Below, piece after piece: positions 31,339-46,300 of a stretch of DNA of 60,000 nt. The notes under the pieces were generated by a model, which was not told the DNA's origin, did not search any database, and saw only the letters and a program-made list of their open reading frames with translations. Source of the DNA: Membranipora membranacea (lineage: Eukaryota > Bryozoa > Gymnolaemata > Cheilostomatida > Membraniporidae); NCBI GenBank assembly GCA_914767715.1, contig OU612075.1, positions 3,040,001-3,100,000 of the forward strand, written 5' to 3'. Position 1 is the first letter of the stretch. Each line of letters opens with the position of its first letter. Position numbers and translations under genes: made by a program.

Positions 31339-34300
31339 ATGAAGCTGCTGGTGTTGGGGTTGCTGCTGTTTTCTGGCATCAGCTTCCTTGAAGGCAAGGA
31401 TAAGCCAGTGAGAGTTAGTCTGGACGCAAAGTGGAACTCATCGCCGATACTGCTCGAAGCCAGGTAAGAAATTACTCCGTGGTAGATGATATCATGTACC
31501 ATGAGTCGGTGTAGCTATGATAGATGAGGGTGCATATAACTATTGAGTCATATGAAAAACTATCGATTTTAGTGTATGTTTCCAGCTGACTTACAATCTA
31601 CTTTTGGTGTTAGTTCCCTACTGACTTTCATTTATTGTTTGTGTAAGTTTCCCACTGACCGATAATAAGTTTTGGTTTCAGCTCCCTACTGACCGGCAAG
31701 GAGGTAGAATGATAATGAAATTAACATACATGGTATTAATTGTCCAAAAGAAGGAGATATTCTTTGAAACTGTGTTAGACCTAGTTCAGCCTATTAAAGT
31801 ATGTTTGTTGTTACAGTGAGTTTATGGCAGACGAAGGACTGTTTATAGAGTTTGTTGAGAAGTTGAAGAACCAGGGAGACCTTGCAGGTCTAGATAACGC
31901 TGAGAGCTGGTATTACCATACTATGAAACTCGCCGAACAGTTAGGCTCCTCCTCCAGAGCTAAACTACTCAGATTCGCTCTCTCTATGAGACTTTACTCA
32001 CCTAAAGTCCACCTCCATCAGCAGGTCTGTACATTACTACTCCACATCTATATCAATATAAAACTATTAGCATGTGTATTGCTGATGAGACTTTGATGTT
32101 TGTTGTTTGGTAATCTAAGTTTTCCTGAATTTAGATATCGTAAACTGATATAGATCTTATACATTTCGACCTTCCTGTACCAGGTCGCAAAGTCGAATTT
32201 TGTGTCATTTTCAACTCATCAAGAACCCAAAAAGAGTTGCTGTGCTAGATGATTTTGAGCAACTTGCTGAGATTAAGCATTATGAAATAGCTCCAGATTT
32301 GGTTAATGTGCGCGTTATGATGATTACATGTAGGTCACATCCTTTGTGATGCCATAACATTATAAGTGTATGTATAAGAATATTCAGTGTGTACTTGTCT
32401 TCTGACTGACTCATTGAAAGACATGTGACAGCATGGAAAGACATGCTGACAAGCTGGAAAGACAGCTAAACTTACTACAAGGGGTCCCAGCAATGGGCAA
32501 TGTAAGGCCAATAACCCTAACACGTACGCTGTGTTTCATAGGGTGGCAATGGTGGATTGGAATGTACTGTGGGATGAGAGAACACAACTCCGAGTAGTGA
32601 ATTGCGGGCTATCTAATTAGCGCCATCGACCCATTCTTTTTTGGGGATGGTGAGATGGCGCAATCGGTTAGCGCGCTTGCTATTCACTGTCAGGCGATTA
32701 GTGCCGCAGGAGTTGTGGGTACGAGACCCACTGGGGGAGCTTTCATTGTTGATTGTTCCAGCCCCCAGCACCCTCGGGTGTATACCTCTCTTACCATGTG
32801 TAACCGCTCAGTTTGTCTCTTTGCTATCTGATCAGATTAAGACACTCTGTTTGATTTTAGAGTATTTCTTAATTCAAAATTGTTTTCAACTCTCACTCTA
32901 ATAATATAATAATATTCTAGGAGACCGGTTGAGGTTTTAGTTTACAATTAAATAAGGTAAAAATTCAAAGGATAACAAGAAAATAAGTGCCGATCAATGA
33001 TCGACCATTTATTTTTGACAGGCTGCATCAGAGAAGTCACAGACTGCCGGATGCTCAGCGTGGGCTTTGGTTAGTGATCAGATGATCTGTGAGCCACAGG
33101 CAGTGAACCAGGCGTTCAGGTCTCTGTATGAGGGCGCTCAGTTCGAGGTCCTGTATGACGACGACCACAGACGGTGTATGCAGCATTGTGATATGGACAG
33201 ATCCAGACCCATTATACTGTACGGTGAACTGGGCTCAAGCCAACTGAATAATTTCCTGCGATTGAATACTGGCGCCTACACTGTACTCAGGCACTTTGTC
33301 AAGGTAGGCTTCTAATGTATCCCTGGACAATTTCTCATTACAATTTCTAGGAAGGGTTATTATTCTTCCCATATCCACTTTTTGTCTCATGAGAAGACAA
33401 TTCTAATTTTAGTTAGCTAAAGAATTTTTTATGACAAAAAGTTTCATCTGCTTCCTTTATGGCTTATCTCAAATTTTGCAAAAGTATGATCCCATCTACA
33501 CCTACACAATTTAATTTGCGATCCGTTAATCCCATGTTCTTCTTGTATTTTGCCATTGTCAATTGACAGTTTGTGATTCAGACAGTCTTTGGATGTTGTT
33601 TATAGTAATACTGCTTGGTTGCTTGGCCAACAAATATGAGTATTAGAATTGTAATGTGACCAAATGTGTGCATTTAGGGTTGTCTGCGCGTTCCCGGTAA
33701 TAATATAATCCTAGTCGCCCCAAATTGATAAAATAATCTTGAACTTTTTGTAATGATTATTGTTATTGTGAAACAGGAAGAAGGTGATAGAAAGTTGAGA
33801 TTATCAGGATATGGTGTAGAGCTGGCTATCAAAAGTACAGAATACAAAGCACAGGACGACAGCAAGCAGGTGAGAGATTAATCCTCTTATGTAAAGTCCT
33901 AACCACCATGACGTGCCGGTCAAGTAGATTTTTGATATATGCATGAATAATTATTAGGCAACTCCAGAACAAAGGCCTAGCTGATGGGTCAAAAAAAGGT
34001 TAATGGAAAGTACATAATCATTACGAAATATTACCAAAACTCAGAAAAAAAGAATAAATAAGTTATCATTTATGGTACTTAACAAACCTGTGGGATGAAA
34101 GTGGTCTAAAAAGGGAGCTAGTATGTCAGACTAACTTATACAGGCTCCACTGAGGAAGGTAAATCAATAAGTAATATTTCCATAATTTGAAAAATTAAAA
34201 TTATTTATGTCAAGAGGTGCTGGTTGTATAGTAAAAATAAAATGATCGGTTACACAATTGAGTCATCCTAAAATAAAATGGTTGAATTCGGGGACAAAAG

Positions 34301-37300
34301 AGGACTGGTCTGATCAGATCAGAATGTCTCCAGAATGTCTCTTTGTGTGTCTTTATTTCTCTCAAGCGAGCCAGTATAAAACACCGTCAGAGAATATTTT
34401 GTTGACTGTCAGAAGCAGTATGACAGCACCGGCCAAGTATATACCTCCAGTCCTGTTTTCCATTCTCGATATGGCTACAGAGGAGAAAGAAATATTTAAG
34501 TTAATCGCTTAGTATAAGCTATTCTATCGATCACTTGAAACTTCAAAAAGAGGCTTCTCCAGTAAAAATAAAACTGAAAAGTAGCAGCCAAGGAACTTTG
34601 GCCAAGGGAATGTCGTCAGACATATGATAATATCTTGACCTAGTCTACATAAACTCAAAATGTGCAATGTTTTGACTGCAGACTTTGAGCTATAGTAACT
34701 GGAATTCGCAGACAAAATGTTTGAAAGAAGACTGTAATTGGTTTAGAATCCATTTACAATCAAATGGCATGGTCTCTTGAATTAATAACATTATTTATGG
34801 GGCAGAGTGAAACTTACTGTTTAAAAACAAGCCAGGGGGTTCATCTTGAATAACAACACTGAAAGTTGACTCAAATTCTCAAATTTTTACATTATCTTAA
34901 CTTCACCTACCATTGTTGGTCTGACTGAGTGCTTCTGACAGGCTTTCTCCACCCTCTGACTCATCTATCATCATATCTATGGAATAGATAGTGCCATAAA
35001 TAAAACCAAGCAATGAGGTTATGAGATGAGAAGTCAAGAAGATTTTGGCACTTTTTGTGAAAATATTTGCACCTATGTCATACTTATTTAAGATTATCAA
35101 TTACCGTCATCTGAATTTGTAACTTCTATCAAACTGCTTCCCTCCATCTCCACCCAATATTTTCTCCAGGTCTGCACAAATGTACCCCTGTGAATACAAA
35201 GCAGAGATCTAGTTAAAATTCGTACTTTTAGTGTGGGTAAGGTCTAAGGATGAAAATTAGTAATGAAAATAATAAGAAATTGTTATTTGATTGATGATGT
35301 ATTACCAAAGTGATCGCCAGTAGCAGTGGTCTTGGCTAAGCTCGCAGTATCAGTACAATGGGCACAATCATCCATTAGTGAAACGGATGGAACAAAAATA
35401 AAATTAATTCCTGCCTTTGGAAAACTACGAGAACAATTCAAGTCATACAAGTTATGCAATGTAACTAATGGTTGTCAACTACAGTGGCTCTCATGGCCAA
35501 CTGGAACAAAGGGTGTTTCAGACTTGCCATCAGAGATAAATATATTTTTATTGTAAACTTTCACTCTTTAGCATCAATGAAATTCATTGCTGAACTGCTG
35601 TTTGACTGAGAAACCATATTTTACCAATAAGTGTATGGAAAAAAAAGTATTCATGTAAAGTCGATCAATATTGCTTGAGATACGATTCTCACCAAAGCTG
35701 AACCTCCCCTTTGAAGGGATAGGGTGGTGCAGTCCATGTCACATTCAGCTCCATCTTCTCGTCAGCAGTGGAGTGTGTCAGTCCACTCTGAAACATAACA
35801 GAATGCTAGATAAAACCAATTCCCCAAATCACAGAAAGAAAAAAAATTTGAAACTTTTTCAATGGCCGCACATAATCCAAAGAGTCCAACATTTTATACA
35901 CTATTCCAAATCTCTCATATTATAACTAAAATTACCGGGTTTTGAAAGATCAGTTATCTTAAGTTTTGCTGAACAAGTTCAGTAAACTAAACCTAAAACT
36001 GTGGGCTGTAACTGTATAAATCTTAGCCGATGCTCCCATCTTGTATCTGTACTGGACCGGCACTGGTAACAAACTATTAGCTAATTTAAAGACTGAATAA
36101 TTATTGAGCTCCGCTCAAGGTTTTTGGACATTGTTGAGCACAAATTCCTGTTCTCACCATATCTCTGCATCCAGGTTGTGTAAGATTAGTATCTGATTGA
36201 AAGTTGCCCACCCTTCTCCTGTCTTCATTTTCACCAACTTCTGCTACTAGTATAAATCCCTTAAACCCTCTGGAGTCTGGATCCCTGGTATATAGTTTTA
36301 CTAAATAAAATAAGATTTTTATACTCCATGTGAAAAGTGACAGCGTGGAAACGTTCTTTAATTTGTTTAGAGATCATGGGTAACATGCAGTAAAGAACTC
36401 TCCCTCTGCCTCATTGATTTTAAGAGACATCAAAATTCAGGGCATGTGTTTACGGTTTAGGGTCCGCTAGATTGAAAACTTGAGGTGGGTTTTCTTTTTG
36501 GAGACCGTGCGGGCAAGTCAAAGCACACTTATTGAGGTACCATAACTTGCCAACTGTTTTATTTAATCCCCCAGGGTATTTCAACAGTGGATTATAAATA
36601 AATCTGTAAATTTGTAAATCTGTACCAAGTAATTAAACTAGTCAATCAAAGTGGTCACTGACTACATTCCTGCCTTCCAGATAGGAACATGTAGGTCTAT
36701 GCAGCATAACTACAAGTTCTTTTGGGGCGTTTATGCTATAAATTTAGTTTAATCAAATGAAAGAATTTGGCACAATAGTATATTAAGCAAATAAAAGAGA
36801 AGCAAGGGCTCAGCCAGATAGTCCGAAGACTAGAGTGACGGCTGTGTTTGTTTTACTCACGGTTGACTTCTTCTCCGTTCTTGACCCTCACCTTCTCTCC
36901 GGGTGCCTGAGCGTCGGTAACAATGATATGGTAAGGTGCTATCTCCTCCTTTTGATACACCATGTCGTAACCATGTCGGGGCTCCAGATCCCAGCAGTGA
37001 CCCGGTGGTACTCCGGTCGAGTATCCGTGAGTCAGCGTTATCAGCAGCGACAGCTGAGTCATTACTCCTATAGAAGTGGTCATTGTGTGGTCTTGTTGAT
37101 AGCAGGAACGTTTGAATATATAGCTTGAGTGAGGTTGTAGATAAAAGATCAGCGTTTGAATAGCTGATTACTAGACGCAGTCAGCTGGTGTTGCTTAAAT
37201 GCTCGATTCAGGCTGTTTTATAACTCAGGAGCGCTGATGGTGGTTTGTCTAGGAAGCTGCTCCAGTTCAAAAGATGATTGTTGTTTGTCTAAAAGTTGAG

Positions 37301-40300
37301 AAAATAGTGCTTTGTTTCGAATTTATAAACTTTTTAAGTAGTAGAGTTTACAGAGCGGTTGATTACAGATGGTGGTTTGTCTCACACTAATTGGAGGTAT
37401 CAGGCACTGCCCCTTTTTTATATATGAGACTTCAGGTAGCTTGAAGAAACAATTGACAAAGGAATTATCGATGATGTCAATGGATTAGTTCCTACATCAG
37501 AAGCTTCTTTGTTCTTGGTGAGAAATTATTTTGCTTACGACAGTGCCTTTGCTTTGCCTGCCCAATTTAATCTGGATTTAGGTTTTACGTTTTTTTGCAG
37601 CAGATTTACCACCTCAGCCTGTCCAATGAGAGACTGCTCTTTCACTCCTAGTAATTAATTATTCATGAGGCCAGGTCGACTTTTTTTGCGGATTCTAGCA
37701 GCTTGTGGTCAAATATAAGAATGAGATTAGGTAGAACTTTTAAGTAGACCCTGCATTGTCCAATCACACGTACAGGTAGATTAAATCTTGGATATTACTC
37801 ATCTCTACAAGGAAAAACAATAGTTTCATTTTTTATAGAGCTAAAACATTACCTACTGATGCAATCGAGGTTCTTTGTTTAAGTCGACCTAAAGATTATC
37901 AGCTTTTAACTATGAATCTGAATTCTGCTGGTTCCCTGTCTACTGGTACCCCCTTCCCCACCTAGCAATTACCATAGAGCTCCAAGCATTATTTTACATA
38001 AAAATAAACATGATAATCACCTGGTATATGAAATTGCCAAAACTAACCAATGCATGTTAAAGTATTTGGTACTTGTATTTGTACACAGGGACCGAAGTAC
38101 AATTATGGTACAACACTACTTTTGATAACAAAATGTTAACTTGACTGGTGCAGCACGCAGAACCATCAGTTATGATTAGAAAGACACAAGCACGGATTCT
38201 TTTTTTTATTGCAACTATTAAGATGTCAATGTATTCTCCAAAACTTTGCTTGCATTTCCAGAGATGATCTCCTCTCAGAATTGCTATTGTTTTCATCTTT
38301 TTGCAAACTGTATCAGCTATCATCCTTACAAGATTTAAGCTTTAATAACAGGCTTTAATAGCAATATTTTTTGTCTCACTTGTTGATAGACCAACTGGTC
38401 AGCTGGTAAAATCAGTAGAACCAAAATGAAGCAATCACAGATCAATCAAATTAACTAATGTAACTAATATAGTAGATCAGTGGTAAAATACATGGCGTGG
38501 CTATTTGTGGAGATATCCATCAGTATAAAGCTTTGTGTCAGCATCTAAATAAAGCTATAAATCTGGCAGCTTTTATCTTATGCTCCGATTGATGTCCCAG
38601 TAACAACCTTCTAAACTCAGCAAGCTGCTTGACAAAAGTTTACAAGTTTCAGCTAATTTAGATTCTGAACTTGTGAACTAATCAAAGATGAGAAATGCGG
38701 TCCATGATTACATGAATAGCCATACGCTTGCTCAGGGTCAGTTATGTATCTATGTATGTATGTATGTGTGTATGTATGTATGTATGAACTCCCTTGTGAT
38801 ACTATTTACCAGAAATTTATCATTGGAGTTGTCTGCTTAACATCAGTGAGGGAACAACTCCTGTAGGATTCAAATAATGTTTAATCTCCTTGCTGTAACA
38901 AATGATTTTGCACTATTTGCTGTTTCTGCTAAGAATGACTTCAGAAGACCTGTGATAAAGCCCAATGGGATCAAGTATCCTAGGAGAAAAACTATCATTA
39001 TTGTTGGAGTGAGGTCTTAGGTTAAGATCAATTATATTGATAGTGTTTGATATCTCTTGTTTGTTGTGTCATTCCGTACTGCCAGCACCAGCACTTATAA
39101 CAAGTTTTCAGTGCAACCAGACCTTCCCATGATCGAAGATCACCAAATTAGCAGCTTACCATGCCAGTTCTTGCATTGGTGTACACACATTCAGTTTGTT
39201 CTCGAGAGGATCTTGAAAGTTGAGAAAAACACCTTATGCGCTTTCATTGGTCGCAACAATATACCTAATGAAAGCTCTATCCAACGCCCAAACAGTCTGT
39301 ACCTCCATTAATTACCTAAGTGTGCACCTTATATCTGCCTGGTTTAGCGGACAATCACTCATCTAGTGACAGGAGAAACCTTGTAATGTATTCTTATGAA
39401 TTAAAATCTCAACCTTCAATCGTTTGTCTATCTAGGAGGGATTGGCCTGTCATGTGATGTTGCAGGTTTCATCAAAGTGGTAGATTTATTAGAAGGTTGG
39501 GTGTGTTTGGTTTTGAAGTGAGGCAATTATTAGCTTTTTGAAACTGGCTTTTGAGATTCTTCACTCATCCTGGTCAGTGAAGAACAACCAGGATACATAA
39601 ATGAATGAATGCTGAGATAACAATTCAAACAGATAATAAATATACACTAAATAGGTCTGTGGTCTTACAATAATGGCCATTTATCATTTAGCAATAGATT
39701 ATTACTGTTTTGGAATATTCTAGAGGAAATGGGTGAGTCAACAAAGACTCAATTTTTTGGATTAGGTTTAAACTTTATTTATAAGTTGGTTGATGGTGGA
39801 TGATAGATTAGAAAAATATAATCTTCTGATGCCTAGTGATTGCAATGACTGCGCTAAAATAGCATTACATTATTAACAAGAAAATACGTTATTATCAAAA
39901 AACACCCAATTGTTAGCCACTTAGGAAGGGCTATGAATATAAATTATTGGCTTAAATGCTGATAAATTTCTACAAATATATACATCGTGTGAACTAGCCT
40001 TAGATTTAGTGGTTATTTTAAAAATAATTCTCAATTATTATCGTTAACAACCCTATGGAATTTACTCAATATGGCAGCGCTGCACGAAGAACACCTCTGG
40101 ATTAATAGACAACCGAAACCTGTCTCAATCCTTGCTTGAAATAGTTTGCCTCTTCAAGTTTACAGGAAGACGTTGTTCAAGGCGTCCTCAAGCCTTCAAC
40201 TTCACATTTTTGCTACTGAAAGTTTATTAGTGATTGAGAAGCATGAGTGTTGCTACCAACAGCGTCAAACTGGAAAATTTAGCACCTAAAACAGAGAAAA

Positions 40301-43300
40301 GTTTCAGATAGATGATAAAATTATCCATCATGCATGAAGCCTAATAAGAACAGGTCAATATGATCATGTGGGCGTGTAGGAATAAAACGACAAGCACAAA
40401 CTCCCTTTTTAATTATGTAGCTGGAGATAATTTCCATAACAAAAGGTGCCAAAAAGTTCACTTGAAACGACACGACGGTTTCTGCTATCGACTTACCTAT
40501 GGTATTTGCTGTATTTGTGCTAGCTCCGACCTTTGCACCACTTGGTTTATGTTGGTGAGCACTGTGATCGTGATCCTCGTGTCCCGCTTGTCCGTTTCCT
40601 AAGTTTGTAATTGGGGCTTCAACTTTCTCTACTGTATCCACTGGTTTCTCTGTAGACTCTGGTACTGACTTTGTAGTTATTATGTCCATCAGTTTGGTTG
40701 TGGTCACTACTCCAACTAGAAACAGGAATATGAGGAGTGTCAAGTTTCGATCTTACCAACTCAACATCTATCTACACTGTCACAATTGCTCCTACCAAAA
40801 TTTGCCCCTGTTTTTGCCCACTCTACACCCAAGTTGTGTTGTGTCCATTTCAAATGTTATTTTACATTAAGATTTGGAAAGCGATGAATAGGTTGATGAT
40901 ATGCTGTAATGCTTTATGGATGTTTCATCACATATATGAGAACCAGGCAGGCAACGATCCTGTATGGGAATTGTCTCATTACATTATAGTGTGAACAACT
41001 CTCAAAACTACCACATGTTTCAATGACTAGTTGATCATGGGCATTTTTGAACTAACCTGTTGTCGTGGCATCAGCTGGTGCAAAAGTTGGAGCATCTGTT
41101 ACAATAAACGCTGGGGCATTGGTTGTAATGACAGCTGGGGGGTCAGTTGCAATGAAAGCTGGTGGATCAGTTGCAACAAAAGCTGGGGCATCAGTTGCAA
41201 TGAAAGCTGGTGGATCAGTTGCAACGAAAGCCGGGGCATCAGTTGCAACGAAAGCTGGTGGATCAGTTGCAACAAAAGCTGGGGCATCGGTTACAGCAAG
41301 AGTTGGAGCGGCAGCGGTTTGTATTGTGGTGACAACTGGTGCTGGGGTCGGTTTAGCTACATTGACCTTGATGTCATGGTCTCCTTTAACCCACTTATAG
41401 AAGAATGTTTTAGTTTGGACAAAGGTACACCTGTAATATAATAAACACAAATATATATATATATATATATATATAATACATATAGGTCACATGAGTCAAT
41501 TATAGTCTAGATTGCCGGTACAAATTTGAATTAGAAGAGCAGCAGTTTCACAATAATGAATTGCGATCATGCAATAAGAAAAATGTCATTCCAATGTTTA
41601 TCATTCGACCTGATCTAAATACTACAGGCTATGATGAAGAAGTTTGCACCATGGCATTTTTACTTACTGCACCTACTCTTAGTAATGCTATAACTGTCAT
41701 TACTGTACTAACCACACTTCCACCTTCTCACTAGTCCAATTTCCAGCTGGAGCAACAAAGTTCATAACCACTTCATTCTTTGGTGTAGACGACGTATGCG
41801 TGGCTCCATCCTATAAATAAGAAATATTAAGTATTTATAAAAGCCACGAGCACATAATGCAAAACTAACATCTTTATTTCATTGAGCACACTTCTAGGAT
41901 TCCTTTGATTATAAGAATTTTGTGTTTTCTACACAAGCAAACGAATACCACATAAGAGCACAATTTCACTTTTTAATACAATTATCTTCTTGTTTGACAT
42001 ACCAGGGTGCTGCAAACTTCTTTGAAATCTGTTGAATCGGATGTGAATTTTCCCACCCTGACTTGGCCAACGATCTCTGCTGTGCAGATAAAGCCTTTAA
42101 ATCCTGGTACGCCGGACTCGCTCTGCGTATTCTTCAAAGTCACTAGAAAAGGAGCAGAGTGATGTATTATTTTTATATGTATGTATTATTATATTTTAAT
42201 ATGTGTATATTATGTATTATTATGTGTATAAATGGTTTTGGAGCTTGAGTAAAAAAATATAGATTATCCTTCATTCTTAGAAATCTTTTAATTTTTCTAG
42301 CATTTCTGTTTCATGTTTGCAAATGATGAGGCAGCCACCTTTTTCTGAAACTGTTTAAATAAATAATTCATGGCGCATCCTACGGATAACAATTGAAGGA
42401 GGGGGTATTCTACATCAATAATGTCATCAAAAAACAAAAAGGTGACAAGCAACATTTAGAAATTGCATGCATGCATGCTTCAATATTAATTATCTTACCT
42501 TTGACGCTACCACCGTTTGGCATGTAGGCCCAGTTTCCCAGTGTGTCACCTTCAATAAGGATTTGATAAGGCGATATTTTGGCATTTTGTGTGACAGCTC
42601 CATCATGGTTAGGAGTTAGATTCTCACATCCCGAGTTAGGTGATCCACTGGAGTATGCAGAGATACAAGCCACAGAAACAAGATATACAACTAATCGCAG
42701 CATGGCTGACAGTTTTAATGGTGTAGAGTCAGAATAAATAATCTATCCGGTGCCAATTTTATCCTGGGGAGACAGCACTGCGTTTTATTACCAGCTTATC
42801 CGTTCCAAAGCTCCAGATCAAATGATGTCCTACACCGCAGTCCAAGTCTTGTTTAGTCTTAGGATCCTATGTACAAGGTTATATATAACATGGGCTTTGC
42901 ATTGGTCCCTCTACGGAAGATATGCTGATAAACTAGGGCTTCACCTTATAGCCATTGCAGGGTGTTATACATCTGGTGTTTCTTTCCAGACCAAGTCAGG
43001 CTAATTTGGTTGCCATGGGGACTGCCAAGAAAGCATGAAATTAGATGCAGAGTTAACCTGTTGTATCTGAGAGGAGAAAGTTTTTAGCCCCTCAATAGAC
43101 CACTGGTCACATTTCTTCTGAGCTGTCTCTCCTGGCATCACTGCTCTGAAAGCCTCTCAACAACCCTGTTCTTGACTTACTCGCAGTCCCTATGTAATAA
43201 ACCACCTTACGAACAGTGTTTGATAATGGCTTATCTGGCCTCAAAATATGTATATGTGTGTGTGTGTCCATGTGATGGATTAGGTTTTGGACACTTTCTC

Positions 43301-46300
43301 TACTATATAACATTGAGTATAAATAGTCATGCTCATGTTGCACTCTTTTGCTACATTAATTACATTCACGATGGGTGGTTGTCATGAAGTCCCAGACACA
43401 TTAAATGCTAACTCCCCACCTTATATGCTCCCTAAATTTTCTCATGCATTCACTGCTAGAATAACAGCACATAACTCATAATTTTGTCAACTTTATTATC
43501 ATGGTAATCTTTATCATTGCCATCAACTGTTCATAGTCAATACAATCGACATCGCCATCATTTTATGACAAAATATAATAATATTAATATAACTGATATT
43601 ATTATCATTAACATAGTGGCATCATTAGTATCATCATTATTATCTTCATCAATTCATGATACCAACATAAAACATGATCATGAGCATACCATTGATTTGA
43701 TCATTGAAAATTTGATGTCTGTTTTTACTTATGATAGACTTAATATGTTATTATTAAGTTAATGTTTGAGATTAATGCTTCGTTTGTAGGGTGACGGAGA
43801 TGACCAGGAACCCTTGGAGGGAGAAATATCAGGATTCAACTTCACCAAATTATCTCAGAGATTCCCAGAGCTTAAGAAGGAATTGAAGAACTATAAGAAT
43901 TTACTCAGTGAGAGCAGTAATGAGCTGAAACCTCTCAAAGTCTGGCAGATGCAAGGTAAAGTTTAGTCTGTTTAGATGGGAGGTGTCAACACTATCCCCG
44001 ATCTAATCTGCAGACACTCAAGCTAAGTTAACTGTAGCCTAAATTTGCAGGGGGTGATCGGGAAGGTCTTTTTGAGCAAAGTTCTGAAATACCAACCAAT
44101 CCTCCTCTTGAAAAAGTTTAGCATTGAGGCTGTAAACTGTTAAGAACGACCTGTAGAAAGCCGGAATCAGAGATTTCGAGAAGATGAGTGGAACTGTTTT
44201 TGTCAAGGAAGGTTTCAGTTTCATGGTTTTGCTGGCTTGTCGGTTGCCAAATTTCTAGATGTAATAGCCATGTAGACACGATGTTTTTTATGTGTGCAAG
44301 GCAATAAATGTTTGTTATTGCCTTTGTAGTTGAGGCAATATTTCATTGTAAATTGATCACCTCCTTCAGAATCAATTTCTATCCATCAATGATCAATGAT
44401 CCATAAGAGGAATAAAATCTCATTCTTCAATCTCACAGTTGCAAAGAGTATTAAGAAGATTCGTGAGGAAAAAATATAATTTCCCTGAACTTTAGATCCA
44501 TAGTTTTTTAGAGAAGATCTTAATCATTCAAGGGAAACAAGGTAAAAATTTATGTTGATATCAAAATAGGTAGTTTTTTAGAATCGTCTATCATGTTAAA
44601 AATATATTCATATGGAGCAAAACAGAAACCAATCATTGTTTCAAATTACCTAAATTATCAATCATTAGCCGGGGTGACGACCATTCAGGCCATGACTCCA
44701 AGATTACGTGAAATGTTTATTGGCTCTACTAAAGTCAGGTAGAATCTCTGTGACCCAAAGTGACCGTGACAATGACCAGTAAATTATTCATGCTGAAATA
44801 CATCCCGGGTCAAACAGGAAGAGACAAATTGATGACTCAACTTTGGCCACGATATGCTTTGATAGAGAGAGGTGGTTGTGAATTACCTGAAAATGATCAT
44901 CAAAAGAGGGGAGCCAGTGACAGTTTAATGGAAAGGTAAAGGTACCCTAGAGGAATCCAGTATTTGCAGTAGGAAAAGTTTGACATTTTGTGCTGGCTCG
45001 AAATAGTGAGAATTCCCAACTTGCGAATATTGGTGCTAGCTAACATTAAGACTACCCTCAAACTAGTTGAACTAAACTCGAGCTAATATTTACTTATCTA
45101 GTGAATAAGACCCACTGTCTCATACTCCACAGCAACAGGATCTGTCTGGGATGTCAGCAGCGGAGTTTATCACACCTGCGTCTATTCAATTATGCATACC
45201 TAGCTTGTAAGGAATCATATATAGGAATTTGGGTGGTTTAAGTAAACATTAGACTTCCATATATTGTTTATAGAGTAATTCTATATGGTAATTTTCTCTT
45301 GATGTGTGGGGTATTCTACCTTTGCACACTGCTTGTCCCTGGATAGAAAAGTTAATTTTGAATCACTAAAATGCCCCACTAGATTTAAAAGTTATAACCC
45401 AGGATTTAAAGGTCCTCCTACTTTATGACATGATAACCTAATATCTGACTGAGATTAATTCATTTCCTGGAGCAGTGTTTGACACCCTCCAATGACATTT
45501 GCATCGGGACATGGCTCCTCCTGAAAATCTTATTGAAGAAACACCCCAATAACAAAGACTCAATTTTAGTAATTAATCAAACATTTTTTTCAATGGCAGG
45601 AGTGGCATAATTGCGTAAATTGCCCAGTGGAGTGTGTGACCGTGTGCCCGCCCAGGTATTACTCGAGAAGAAGTTTTAGTTTTATTGCACGGTCTTCAAT
45701 TCAGCTGCCAAATCATTATTTATGACAAGCTATAATCCTGCCCATCAATTATTCGGAACTAGGAAAAGGTGCATCCTCAAAACATTTCCTTATTTCTCAA
45801 CTCATTCAGTCATTAAAGATGTCAGCATCAAATTTTTAGGTGAATCTAATGAGTCCCATCCTGTAAATTTTAGGGGGTACTTTTTTTTTGCGAGATGAGT
45901 ATTCTTTGTTCTAATAATGGCAAAAACCACTGGTCTTTTGACCATTACATTTTTATACTTTCTCATTATTGTGGAAGTCCCAGTATTTGTGGAGCCTTCA
46001 GCTTGTTTTCGTGAATTGGAATTGCTCGCTGATTAATTTTGAGCAGAGCACCCAATCATCATAATTTTGATTTTTCATTAGCCAATCATCATTTGTGTAA
46101 CAGAAAATCAAGGGAATCCCTAAAGAAAGGAAGATAACTCTCTTACATTTTCGGATATGTCCTTTTAAATATTCAACAATATTAGATGGATTTTATCTGA
46201 GATGATAATAAAAAAGTACCAATTAACATGAAAATTTAAATGTAAATTTTGTTGTTGTAGATTTGAGTTTCCAGTCAGCCCAGAAAGCGATCAGTTCAGA

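Noticed and set aside
32641-32760. Possible functional tRNA gene
   Set aside because: Although A and B boxes are present, the surrounding body is shared with the copy at 20.9 kb, and the B box is altered; it is a SINE.
34821-34858. Alternative last exon for Reeler gene 1 ending VLLFKMNPLACF
   Set aside because: Phase fits, but its acceptor is weaker than that at 34,474 and it lacks the hydrophobic C-terminus seen in the paralogue; kept only as an alternative.
41031-41441. Plus-strand frames rich in SCNESW or ATKAGGSV repeats
   Set aside because: These are shadows of the Reeler gene 2 repeat exon, which has consistent splice sites and domain context on the minus strand.
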